50,423 nucleotides of DNA, taken from contig CAIVCF010000173.1 in NCBI GenBank assembly GCA_903904335.1, forward strand, positions 1 through 50,423, given 5' to 3'. The position numbers and the translations under genes were made by a program. The stretch's first letter is position 1; each line of letters starts with the position of its first letter. This stretch comes from an uncultured Chitinophagaceae bacterium (GTDB taxonomy: Bacteria; Bacteroidota; Bacteroidia; Chitinophagales; Chitinophagaceae). The notes under the pieces are model-generated. The model saw only the letters and a list, made by a program, of their open reading frames with translations. It did no database searches and was not told the DNA's origin. This document shows positions 44,362 to 50,423 of the stretch, in pieces.

Positions 44362-45449
44362 CTTCCCATTTCTGATTTAATGTGCAGATAAATATCCTGA
44401 TACGGACCGGATGGTGCTTTTCCGCGTTCTTCCAACGCTTCCAATCCCAGTGGAAAACAATGTGCCAAAACCCTTCCTGCTTTTAATTTTATGATATCAC
44501 TTTCATCATCCAGCAGTGCAATTAAAAACCAGGCCTGATCTACCGTTGCTATTTTTACGAGCCCATCTAAGACAGCTAATTGATTTGTAAATTTTTCCTT
44601 GGGATAATGATCTGTAAGAATTTGCGGAGTTGATTCATCAGCAATTCGCACCAAAGTTTTAATTGCCTGCAACCTGACAGCAGTATTGCTGTGTTCCAAA
44701 CATTGTACAACAACATTATGAACAAGGAATTGCTGATACTCTTCTGCCAGTTTTAATGCAAAAATGATAACAGTATCGTTTGCCGAAGAAAGCCATTTGG
44801 GAAGATGTGTTGCTAATTGTCTGTTTTCTTCTGCAGATCTTAGTTGATCCAATAATTTTATTTGTTGCCATTCGGTGATAGGATAGTTCACCACATCTAA
44901 AAATCGAAGTCCCTCAAACCCGGTCATATTAACAACACCGATTTGTGCTTCCATGCGGACAAACTCATACTGACTGTTGGTATTTTGATAGATAAGTGAT
45001 AATGTATCCATCTGCTGCATGGAATATAATTCATTGATACCTCTTGCCAGAATATGCCATTTTCTGCTGTTGAGTTTCCGGAGCGATTCTTTTTTCAGGT
45101 CAAGTTTTTCGTAGAGTGCAATAATATTTTTTGAAGCAACACCGGTTAAATTTTTTTTTGTTTTGATCAATTCGTCAATGATGAATTGTTTTGCTAAAGG
45201 CCTTTTTAAAATGCGGTAAAAATGATCAGGGATATTGAAACGGCTGCCTTCTTCAGAGTCCTCTAAAATGGCTTTTGTTACCCAAGCTTCCAATTCAGGT
45301 TGAATTTTTTTCGTGAAGAAAAATCTTCTCTTCTTCAGGTAAAGCGTACAATAGATAATGAGGATTATAATAAAAAAACCGGCAGATAAGATCTCAACAC
45401 CCGTCAACAGATGATCGGGGATGATGAATTTTGTAAAACCCTTTAGCAT
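44358..45449 (-). CDS. Membrane-anchored HEAT-repeat protein
   Basis: 363 residues from ATG 45449; a TTG frame starts 23 codons earlier. One transmembrane helix (about 15-38, EILSAGFFIIILIIYCTLYL) is followed by a basic stretch and a cytoplasmic helical domain. HEAT-type helix pairs are clear from residue 150 onwards: QYEFVRMEAQIGVV, NTAVRLQAIKTLVRIAD, and ESDIIKLKAGRVLAHCF. HEAT repeats bind partner proteins. The stop overlaps the start of the synthase-transferase fusion by 4 nt, so the two are made together and probably interact. The receiver protein is encoded upstream, so this could link phosphorelay to synthase. That link is inference. Confidence 0.82.
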   Translation of the reverse strand: MLKGFTKFIIPDHLLTGVEILSAGFFIIILIIYCTLYLKKRRFFFTKKIQPELEAWVTKAILEDSEEGSRFNIPDHFYRILKRPLAKQFIIDELIKTKKNLTGVASKNIIALYEKLDLKKESLRKLNSRKWHILARGINELYSMQQMDTLSLIYQNTNSQYEFVRMEAQIGVVNMTGFEGLRFLDVVNYPITEWQQIKLLDQLRSAEENRQLATHLPKWLSSANDTVIIFALKLAEEYQQFLVHNVVVQCLEHSNTAVRLQAIKTLVRIADESTPQILTDHYPKEKFTNQLAVLDGLVKIATVDQAWFLIALLDDESDIIKLKAGRVLAHCFPLGLEALEERGKAPSGPYQDIYLHIKSEMGR

Positions 45450-45555
45450 ACTTGATGAAGAAAATGCTATGCGGGATAAAAAAGTATCGCAATATGAAAA
45501 AATGAATGATACGATCAAAATACATTCGGGTTAATATGCAAGGTTAACATATTTT

Positions 45556-45918
45556 CTAATGATTCTTTTTCAGCAATCTTTTTACACGAACAGCCAACTC
45601 ATTTAAATTGAAAGGTTTGGTTATATAATCGTCGGCACCCAATTCAAAAGCGTCTTCCACGGTTTTTTCCTGACCCAGCGCGGACAATACAATTACAGCA
45701 GTTAGACTGTTCCTTTTTTTTACAAATTGCAATATCTCTAAGCCCGAAGCATAAGGAAGCATGATGTCTGTGATCACAATATCGGGAAAGCCTTCTTCTA
45801 ATTTTTGTAATGCCTCTTTTCCATCCACACAGCTATCTACTGTATATCCTTCCTTCTCTAATTTCATGCAGATGGTCTTGCGCATCAATCGCTCGTCTTC
45901 AGCTATCAGGATCTTCAT
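45556..45918 (-). CDS. Single-domain response regulator (CheY-like receiver)
   Basis: 120 residues, a receiver domain only. The acidic pocket is E7-D8, the phosphoacceptor D51 (VITDIMLP), the switch residue S79 (VLSA) and K101 (ITKPF). There is no DNA-binding or enzymatic output domain, so it must act by protein contact or pass phosphate on. The neighbours are an Hpt protein upstream (65 nt) and the HEAT-repeat gene downstream (106 nt), in one direction. No histidine kinase is encoded nearby. Confidence 0.94.
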   Translation of the reverse strand: MKILIAEDERLMRKTICMKLEKEGYTVDSCVDGKEALQKLEEGFPDIVITDIMLPYASGLEILQFVKKRNSLTAVIVLSALGQEKTVEDAFELGADDYITKPFNLNELAVRVKRLLKKNH

Positions 45919-45983
45919 AGCAAGTAGTACATTTTTACAGATTAACTTTCAACCGAAATTAATATTAAAACAGCGGTTTTTAT

Positions 45984-46370
45984 TTATGAATTTGGCCAAT
46001 ATCTCTGTAGTTCTTTTTTCAGTAATCGTTCAGCAATGGCATATTTTAACGCAATAAACTCGATCATCGGTCTTATGGAATCAAGTTCAACCCTGTTTTC
46101 GGCTTTTGATTCAACACCAACAACAGCATCATAGAGTTCATCCACTTTAATAACAGATACAGATGATTTTACCGTATGTGCTGTTTTAAATAAATTCTCC
46201 CAATCCTTCTGATCATCATACTGTTTCATTTTTTCAATAGAAGGCGGCATGGTGGTTAAAAAAAGTTCAATGATCGATCTGATAGAATCAATATCATCAC
46301 CAACCAGATCCTTCAAAACGCTTAAATCGACCGTTATACCGTTTTCAGTAAGTAAAAAATCAAATGACAT
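45984..46370 (-). CDS. Stand-alone Hpt (histidine phosphotransfer) domain protein
   Basis: 128 residues, all helical. The phosphotransfer motif is H65-x-x-K68 (TAHTVKSSVSVI), preceded by the helix LVGDDIDSIRSIIELFLTTMPPSIEKMKQ typical of Hpt bundles. It carries phosphate between receivers, from a hybrid kinase elsewhere to D51 of the next gene product, or back. It is the first gene of the operon leading to the glycan synthase fusion and is divergent from the barrel gene at 46544. A SixA-like phosphatase that might act on Hpt domains is encoded at 19672. Confidence 0.9.
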   Translation of the reverse strand: MSFDFLLTENGITVDLSVLKDLVGDDIDSIRSIIELFLTTMPPSIEKMKQYDDQKDWENLFKTAHTVKSSVSVIKVDELYDAVVGVESKAENRVELDSIRPMIEFIALKYAIAERLLKKELQRYWPNS

Positions 46371-46543
46371 AGCAGTGTTTATATTGTAATTTACAGAGCA
46401 ATAAGCTATTTAAACAGTTTTTTTGTCATTAAATGGGCTTACTGATCATCTTTTGCTAATTTTTAACCCTTTATGTGCAGCCAATTCTACTATTTTTGTC
46501 CCTCTTTCAAAAAGGGATGAGATTTCCTTCACAACTATAGAAA

Positions 46544-47341
46544 ATGAAAAAAACGCTTTTAGTACTGCTTTGTGTCACCACTATTCTTTCAGCAAATGCT
46601 CAATTGAGCCATCTGTTTTCTAAAAAGAAGAAAACAGACAGTGTTCAGGTAAAGCAAAAACCTGCTCCCGTTCCCGAAGCCCCAAAACCTAAAACAGATT
46701 GGACCAAGATCGATCTGAGTAAAAGACCTGCCGATCATTTTTTGATCCAATACGGAAGTGATAGTTGGTTAAATCATCCCGACAGTATCAAAACAAAAGG
46801 GTTCAGTCGTCATTTCAATTTTTATGTGATGATGGATAAGCCTATGAAAACAAATCCAAAATTCAGTGTGGCGTATGGATTAGGTTTTGCTTCGAGCAAT
46901 ATCTTTTTTGACCATCAATATGTAAAAGTGAAAGGCAGCGGTACAACGTTGGCCTTTGACAGTACCACGCATTTTAATAAATCTAAAGTGGTGACGGAAT
47001 ATTTACAGGTGCCCGTTGAACTGAGATATTATTCAGATCCGCAGCATCCCAATAAATCCTGGAAAATGGCAGTTGGTGTTAAAGCAGGTGTTTTGCTAAA
47101 ATCTTATTACAAAGGAAAGAACCTGATGGATCAAAATGGTGCCAGCTATTATGGCAGCACTTATATCTTAAAAGAGAAGAATAACAGATATTTTAACAGC
47201 ACTACTTTTGTTGCAACAGCAAGGGTGGGCTATGGAAATTTCTCACTCAATTGCGATTATCAGATAACGCCTGTGCTGAAACAGGGAGCGGGTCCTGATA
47301 TGCATACTTTATCAATTGGATTGACCGTAAGCGGATTATAA
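46544..47341 (+). CDS. Outer-membrane beta-barrel protein
   Basis: 265 residues. A signal peptide (MKKTLLVLLCVTTILSANA) is followed by a Lys/Pro-rich linker (about 25-52) and a barrel of roughly eight to ten strands (about 65-265), e.g. FSVAYGLGFASSNIFF, YLQVPVELRYYSD, MAVGVKAGVLLKSYY, TFVATARVGYGNFSLNCDYQI. This is the general PorT/porin-like barrel pattern of Bacteroidota with no specific function visible. A -7 box TATTTTTG lies at 46491. It is divergent from the Hpt operon and ends at a good terminator. Confidence 0.75.
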   Translation: MKKTLLVLLCVTTILSANAQLSHLFSKKKKTDSVQVKQKPAPVPEAPKPKTDWTKIDLSKRPADHFLIQYGSDSWLNHPDSIKTKGFSRHFNFYVMMDKPMKTNPKFSVAYGLGFASSNIFFDHQYVKVKGSGTTLAFDSTTHFNKSKVVTEYLQVPVELRYYSDPQHPNKSWKMAVGVKAGVLLKSYYKGKNLMDQNGASYYGSTYILKEKNNRYFNSTTFVATARVGYGNFSLNCDYQITPVLKQGAGPDMHTLSIGLTVSGL

Positions 47342-47356
47342 ACAGTAAAATTTTTT

Positions 47357-47394
47357 AAAAGCCTTACTTGTGAAAATGAGTAAGGCTTTTTTAT
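47357..47394 (+). terminator. Terminator of the outer-membrane barrel gene
   Basis: A perfect 12-bp stem AAAAGCCTTACT (47357-47368)/AGTAAGGCTTTT (47379-47390) with a 10-nt loop is followed by further T residues. It lies 15 nt after the stop. Confidence 0.9.
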
Positions 47395-47426
47395 TGGAAT
47401 GATAAGAGCAATTTGTAAAAAGAGCT

Positions 47427-47506
47427 AACACATAGATACATAGAAAAAAGAGGGCAGATAGCTTTATTCTCTATGTGCTCTTTTCCTGACTATGTTTCTA
47501 TGTGTT
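47427..47506. repeat. 80-bp imperfect palindromic repeat (ACACATAGA...TCTATGTGT type)
   Basis: The outer arms AACACATAGATACATAG (47427-47443) and CTATGTTTCTATGTGTT (47490-47506) pair with one mismatch over 17 bp. Partly complementary A-rich and T-rich segments lie inside (AAAAAAGAG and CTCTTTTC). I have a memory of similar CACATAGAAACATAG repeats in other Bacteroidota genomes, which suggests a non-coding REP or MITE-like element. It holds no gene. Confidence 0.65.
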
Positions 47507-47619
47507 GTAAAATTATTCTCCTGCACCTCGCAGCACAGTGAGGCTCAACATCACATCGTATTCCTTAATTGAATGCTATTGCGTTATGCGATGAATTACA
47601 TTTGTAAAAAATAAAAAGT

Positions 47620-48807
47620 TTGATAGAGAAACAACAAAAAATAAAAAACGAAGAAAAAGCGGTATTGATAGGATTGATACAAAAAGAACAAACAGATGAA
47701 CAGGTAACCGAATACCTGGATGAATTGGCTTTTCTGGCAGAAACTGCCGGAGCCATCACTGTAAAACGATTCACACAAAAATTGCCTCATGCCGACAGTA
47801 AAACATTTGTAGGCAAAGGAAAATTAGAAGAGATCAAAAATTATATCGCCGCAAAGAATATTGATGTAGCCATTTTTGATGATGAATTAACGGGCTCGCA
47901 GATCAGCAATATCGAAAAAGCATTGGGCGTAAAAACAATTGACAGAAGCGATCTGATACTCGACATATTTGCACGACGTGCCAGAACTGCACAAGCCAAA
48001 GTGCAGGTGGAGCTGGCACAATATCAATATCTATTACCACGCTTAAAAGGCATGTGGGCACACTTGGAAAGACAGGGCGGCGGTATCGGTACACGCGGTC
48101 CGGGTGAAACGGAGATCGAGACCGATCGCCGTATCGTTAAAGATAAGATATCCTTATTAAGAAAAAGATTGGGGGATATAGATAAGCAGGCATTCACACA
48201 AAGAAAAGAACGCGGTGAATTCATCCGTGTATCCTTAGTGGGTTATACCAATGTGGGGAAAAGCACTTTGATGAATCTGATCAGCAAGAGCGATGTGTTT
48301 GCAGAGAATAAATTATTCGCCACATTAGATACCACTACGCGAAAAGTTGTTTTTGAGAACACACCTTTTTTATTGAGTGATACCGTTGGTTTCATCCGAA
48401 AGCTGCCGCATCATTTAATTGAAAGTTTTAAAAGTACGTTGGATGAAGTAAGAGAGGCCGATATTTTATTGCATGTAGTGGATATCTCGCATTTGCAATA
48501 TGAAGAACAGATGGGCACCGTAAATAAAACTTTGCAGGAACTGAAAGCGTTTGAAAAACCTATTCTCGTGGTGTTCAATAAAATGGACATGTATGAAGAA
48601 AAGAATTTTGATGAATGGTTAGATGATAGTGTGCAACAGGATATCTTAAGAGAATTAAAAGAAAGATGGGAAAGGGAAACCGATAATCATTGTGTTTTTA
48701 TTTCTGCATTGGAAAAAAAGAACATTGATGCATTGCGGGAATTTTTGTTGAATAAAGTGAGGGACTTGTATAAGATCAGGTATCCGTATAGGGAAGTACA
48801 TTTTTAA
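47620..48807 (+). CDS. hflX: GTPase HflX
   Basis: 395 residues from TTG 47620, the first usable start 15 nt after a TACATTTG -7 box (47597-47604). The N-terminal HflX domain carries the loop RQGGGIGTRGPGETEIETDRR (about 149-169). The G domain has GYTNVGKST (G1, about 208-216), the T of LDTTTRK, DTVGF (G3) and FNKMD (G4), and ends in SALEKKN. HflX binds the 50S subunit and splits stalled ribosomes, often in heat stress. It is a single gene between two repeat-bearing spacers. Confidence 0.94.
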   Translation: MIEKQQKIKNEEKAVLIGLIQKEQTDEQVTEYLDELAFLAETAGAITVKRFTQKLPHADSKTFVGKGKLEEIKNYIAAKNIDVAIFDDELTGSQISNIEKALGVKTIDRSDLILDIFARRARTAQAKVQVELAQYQYLLPRLKGMWAHLERQGGGIGTRGPGETEIETDRRIVKDKISLLRKRLGDIDKQAFTQRKERGEFIRVSLVGYTNVGKSTLMNLISKSDVFAENKLFATLDTTTRKVVFENTPFLLSDTVGFIRKLPHHLIESFKSTLDEVREADILLHVVDISHLQYEEQMGTVNKTLQELKAFEKPILVVFNKMDMYEEKNFDEWLDDSVQQDILRELKERWERETDNHCVFISALEKKNIDALREFLLNKVRDLYKIRYPYREVHF

Positions 48808-48816
48808 AATTCATCC

Positions 48817-48961
48817 CCGACTGAATGACACAGTCGGACAGGCTTCTTTTAAATAAATGTTTTAGCATAATATTAGGGTGCTTCATTACTACCTTACTTT
48901 TTTGCTTGCCCAAAAAAGTATCAAAAAAGGGCAACCGAAAACGATAACAGCCCGTTTTCGG
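48817..48961. repeat. Spacer with two hairpins and a repeat-like stretch
   Basis: Within the 323-nt gap 48808-49130 there are two inverted pairs: CCGACTG (48817-48823)/CAGTCGG (48831-48837), and CCGAAAACG (48935-48943)/CGTTTTCGG (48953-48961). Between them, near 48900, is a low-complexity stretch (CTTTTTTGCTTGCCCAAAAA) of a kind I recall recurring in Bacteroidota spacers. The first hairpin may weakly terminate hflX. I see no gene in the gap. Confidence 0.45.
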
Positions 48962-49130
48962 TGAGGTTCCCTGATTTAGCTTTTGCACTACTGTGACTTC
49001 AGCGATAGGGCCCTGATACGTTATCAATAATGAATGTCATTTAGTAACTTGTTTGCAGCGCAAAAAATTGGTTAATAAGAATGACAATCATACTTTAATG
49101 TAATTGCAGTTTGCTTTATACTTTAACTTC

Positions 49131-49523
49131 ATGGCATTATTAGGGATTGAATCTTTTAAAGAAATGAGTGCAGCAAAAAAATATCAATGGCATAAGGTCG
49201 CCGAAAATATCGGATCGATTGCATGGCAGCAAAATGATATGTGTGTGGTGGAGGTGGCCGGCAAAAAGATCTCTTTGGCGAAATACGGTGATCAGCTTTT
49301 TGCGTTTGCGCATAAATGTCCGCATGCAGGTGGTACACTGACCGAAGGTGTTTTGGATGCTGCCGGACATGTGATTTGTCCGTTGCATCGGTATAAATTC
49401 GAATTAAACAAGGGCAGGAACGTATCGGGAGAAGGTTATTATTTGAAGGTCTATGCCGTAGAATGCAGGCCAGACGGCATTTATATCGGATTCGAAGAAA
49501 AAGGATTCTTGCATTGGCTGTAA
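49131..49523 (+). CDS. Rieske-type [2Fe-2S] ferredoxin
   Basis: 130 residues from ATG 49131; a longer TTG frame adds an unlikely leader, and MSAAKKY is a later alternative start. The cluster ligands are C and H in KCPHAGG and C and H in ICPLHRYKFEL, the two CxH boxes of Rieske proteins. There is no signal peptide or membrane anchor, so it is a soluble cytoplasmic ferredoxin, similar in size to NirD-like and dioxygenase-type ferredoxins. No oxygenase or reductase is adjacent, so its partner is unknown. It lies 60 nt before the tRNA-Asn gene. Confidence 0.9.
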   Translation: MALLGIESFKEMSAAKKYQWHKVAENIGSIAWQQNDMCVVEVAGKKISLAKYGDQLFAFAHKCPHAGGTLTEGVLDAAGHVICPLHRYKFELNKGRNVSGEGYYLKVYAVECRPDGIYIGFEEKGFLHWL

Positions 49524-49529
49524 ATATTT

Positions 49530-49558
49530 TTGTCAAAAACATTAAACCCCTATTTTTG
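49530..49558 (+). promoter_or_regulatory. Promoter of tRNA-Asn
   Basis: TTG (49530-49532) and TATTTTTG (49551-49558) with an 18-nt spacer fit the Bacteroidota promoter. The short leader contains a CCCC-GAAA-GGGG hairpin directly before the mature tRNA, mirroring the leader hairpin of the tRNA at 6022. Confidence 0.65.
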
Positions 49559-49580
49559 CAACCCCGAAAGGGGCAGGTAT

Positions 49581-49654
49581 TCCCGAATAGCTCAGTTGGT
49601 TAGAGCATCTGACTGTTAATCAGAGGGTCTCTGGTTCAAGTCCAGATTCGGGAG
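49581..49654 (+). tRNA. tRNA-Asn (GTT anticodon)
   Basis: Acceptor stem TCCCGAA (49581-49587)/TTCGGGA (49647-49653), D-loop with AGTTGGTTAGA, anticodon arm TCTGA-CTGTTAA-TCAGA with anticodon GTT, and a normal T-loop TTCAAGT. The discriminator is G49654 and CCA is not encoded. A hairpin and the tandem-repeat element shared with the other tRNA follow. Confidence 0.96.
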
Positions 49655-49669
49655 CGAACGTAAAACGTT

Positions 49670-49739
49670 CAAAATCAATCACTTACATCAAAAATGTAGG
49701 TGATTTTTTTATGTCCCCTGCCATCTTTCTGCCATCTTT
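49670..49739 (+). other. tRNA 3'-flank element: hairpin plus two 11-bp repeats (right copy)
   Basis: After tRNA-Asn the sequence CAAAATCAATCACTTACAT is followed by its partial complement ATGTAGGTGATT and a T run, a terminator-like hairpin. Then TGTCCC and two tandem 11-bp repeats CTGCCATCTTT (49718-49728 and 49729-49739) follow. The same parts in the same order flank the CAT tRNA at 5931-6000 on the minus strand. The region 49655-49907 holds this element and no supported gene. Confidence 0.6.
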
Positions 49740-49907
49740 TGATGAAAACAGGTGTAAAACATGAGAAAAATTGGGTGTTTTTCCCGTTGAATAAAAAATC
49801 ATTAATAGATACATTTACAGCCTCTTATGGATAACCGGGGGGATATTCATAAGAAATAATATCAGCTTCATTCCGAAAGAGTGGAGCTTTTATTTTGGAT
49901 AAATTTG

Positions 49908-50240
49908 ATGCTACAACAAATTAAATCAACATTGAAACCAGAAATCATATCAAAACACAGTATTACACTTGATTTAAACGACTATTCAAGAAACGATGTC
50001 AAGTACATCTATAAACTTGGTAAGGTGGTTTATTACTTCTGTATTCACGATACACCAAAGAAGGATGATTTCGGTTTTGATTTTAATACAAATGAAAAGT
50101 TGATTGTTCTTCTTTACCCAAAGGGTTTGATATCATTTGAAATAGTTAAAGTGGGTGATACATGGAAACCAAAAACAAAACTTACTCCACCAGTTCCCAA
50201 TGATATATTAATAATGATAATTCAAAAAATCCGTGAATAA
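49908..50240 (+). CDS. Hypothetical protein in the accessory region right of tRNA-Asn
   Basis: 110 residues from ATG 49908; a GTG nine codons upstream is also in frame. The protein is soluble and mixed alpha/beta: YIYKLGKVVYYFCIHD, LIVLLYPKGLISFEIVKVGDTWKPK, then a short C-terminal helix. The strand-rich central part could be a small beta-sheet domain. No family recognised. TAAATTTG directly before the ATG looks like a -7 box but is too close to drive it. The rest of the window (50241-50423) holds no supported feature; an ATG at 50412 may open a further gene. Confidence 0.45.
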   Translation: MLQQIKSTLKPEIISKHSITLDLNDYSRNDVKYIYKLGKVVYYFCIHDTPKKDDFGFDFNTNEKLIVLLYPKGLISFEIVKVGDTWKPKTKLTPPVPNDILIMIIQKIRE

Positions 50241-50423
50241 GGAATCAGTTTGAAATTGTCCTATTAGTTCCTGATTGATTAAAATCTCATGTACCGTTTT
50301 TGCTACCGTTGATTTATTTCACTTTTTCAATCTTTTATTTGAAACCAGAAATAAAATTACTGAGATCTTCAATATAGAATTTAATTGTAATTTTAGTCAA
50401 TTAATAATCAAATGGAAACGCAA

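Noticed and set aside
49742..49834. 30-codon frame after the right tRNA-flank element
   Set aside because: No start signal and no recognisable motif; it overlaps the region conserved with the left flank as non-coding sequence.
50412..50423. ATG at the right edge that might begin an integrase gene
   Set aside because: Only four codons are visible; the position after a tRNA integration site is suggestive but cannot support a feature.
1..50423. CRISPR arrays, rRNA genes or a complete prophage
   Set aside because: No regularly spaced direct repeats, no rRNA-like sequence and no phage structural genes were seen; the only integrase-type gene belongs to the IS91 element.

Overview
The window looks like a chromosomal segment of a Bacteroidota bacterium, most likely in or near the Chitinophagaceae. 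This rests on sequence features: promoters of the Bacteroidota type (-33 TTG, -7 TAnnTTTG), very weak or absent Shine-Dalgarno sequences, families typical of the phylum (DUF4834, DUF4369 thioredoxins, GH3, a Gly-rich IF2, a PurF homologue with a short propeptide, a YaiO-type TPR barrel), and low GC content. No rRNA gene is present, so the genus cannot be named.

Layout. (1) 1-6000 is an accessory region. It holds the end of a repeat-containing protein, a DUF262/DUF1524 (GmrSD-like) gene, a folded attC-like element, an IS91-family element with its own tyrosine recombinase, a PH-like/SHOCT protein and a remnant resembling an AbiGi-type phage-defence gene. It stops at a CAT-anticodon tRNA on the minus strand. 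(2) 6100-13550 is a core gene-expression block: a YihX-like HAD phosphatase, DUF4834, then rimP-nusA-infB behind a strong promoter and a leader hairpin, then a SurA-like chaperone. (3) 13590-17780 is a compact stress locus, marR-pirin-pirin-yceI-doxX-osmC-FMN reductase. Perfect palindromes sit over the marR promoter and before the first pirin gene, so it is probably one MarR regulon. (4) 17786-35980 is mixed housekeeping: a PurF-like enzyme, SixA, EamA, a glycosyltransferase, an unlisted 39-residue lipoprotein, an aminotransferase, MsrB, Adk, PaaZ plus a crotonase, carbonic anhydrase, FabG, GH3, LptB and MetF. (5) 36020-39390 encodes two exported folding/redox proteins. (6) 39477-46370 is the most interesting part: a minus-strand operon Hpt, receiver, HEAT-repeat membrane protein, a 1178-residue fusion of a processive GT2 synthase with an LtaS/BcsG-like transferase, and a TPR/beta-barrel protein. 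(7) 46544-49523 holds an outer-membrane protein, HflX and a Rieske protein. It ends at tRNA-Asn, after which accessory DNA seems to resume.

The strongest candidate for an undescribed system is block 6. It has a synthase, a periplasmic head-group transferase on the same chain, and an outer-membrane protein with the domain order of PgaA/BcsC exporters. Its regulators are a receiver and an Hpt protein without DNA-binding, PilZ or GGDEF domains. I infer a synthase-dependent exopolysaccharide carrying phosphoglycerol or phosphoethanolamine and controlled by phosphorelay.

The second structural result is that both tRNAs carry the same composite element in their 3' flanks, in opposite orientation: a hairpin plus two 11-bp repeats with a CTGCCA core. 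This suggests the core block is bounded by two related integration sites. All family names come from reading motifs; no database search was possible.
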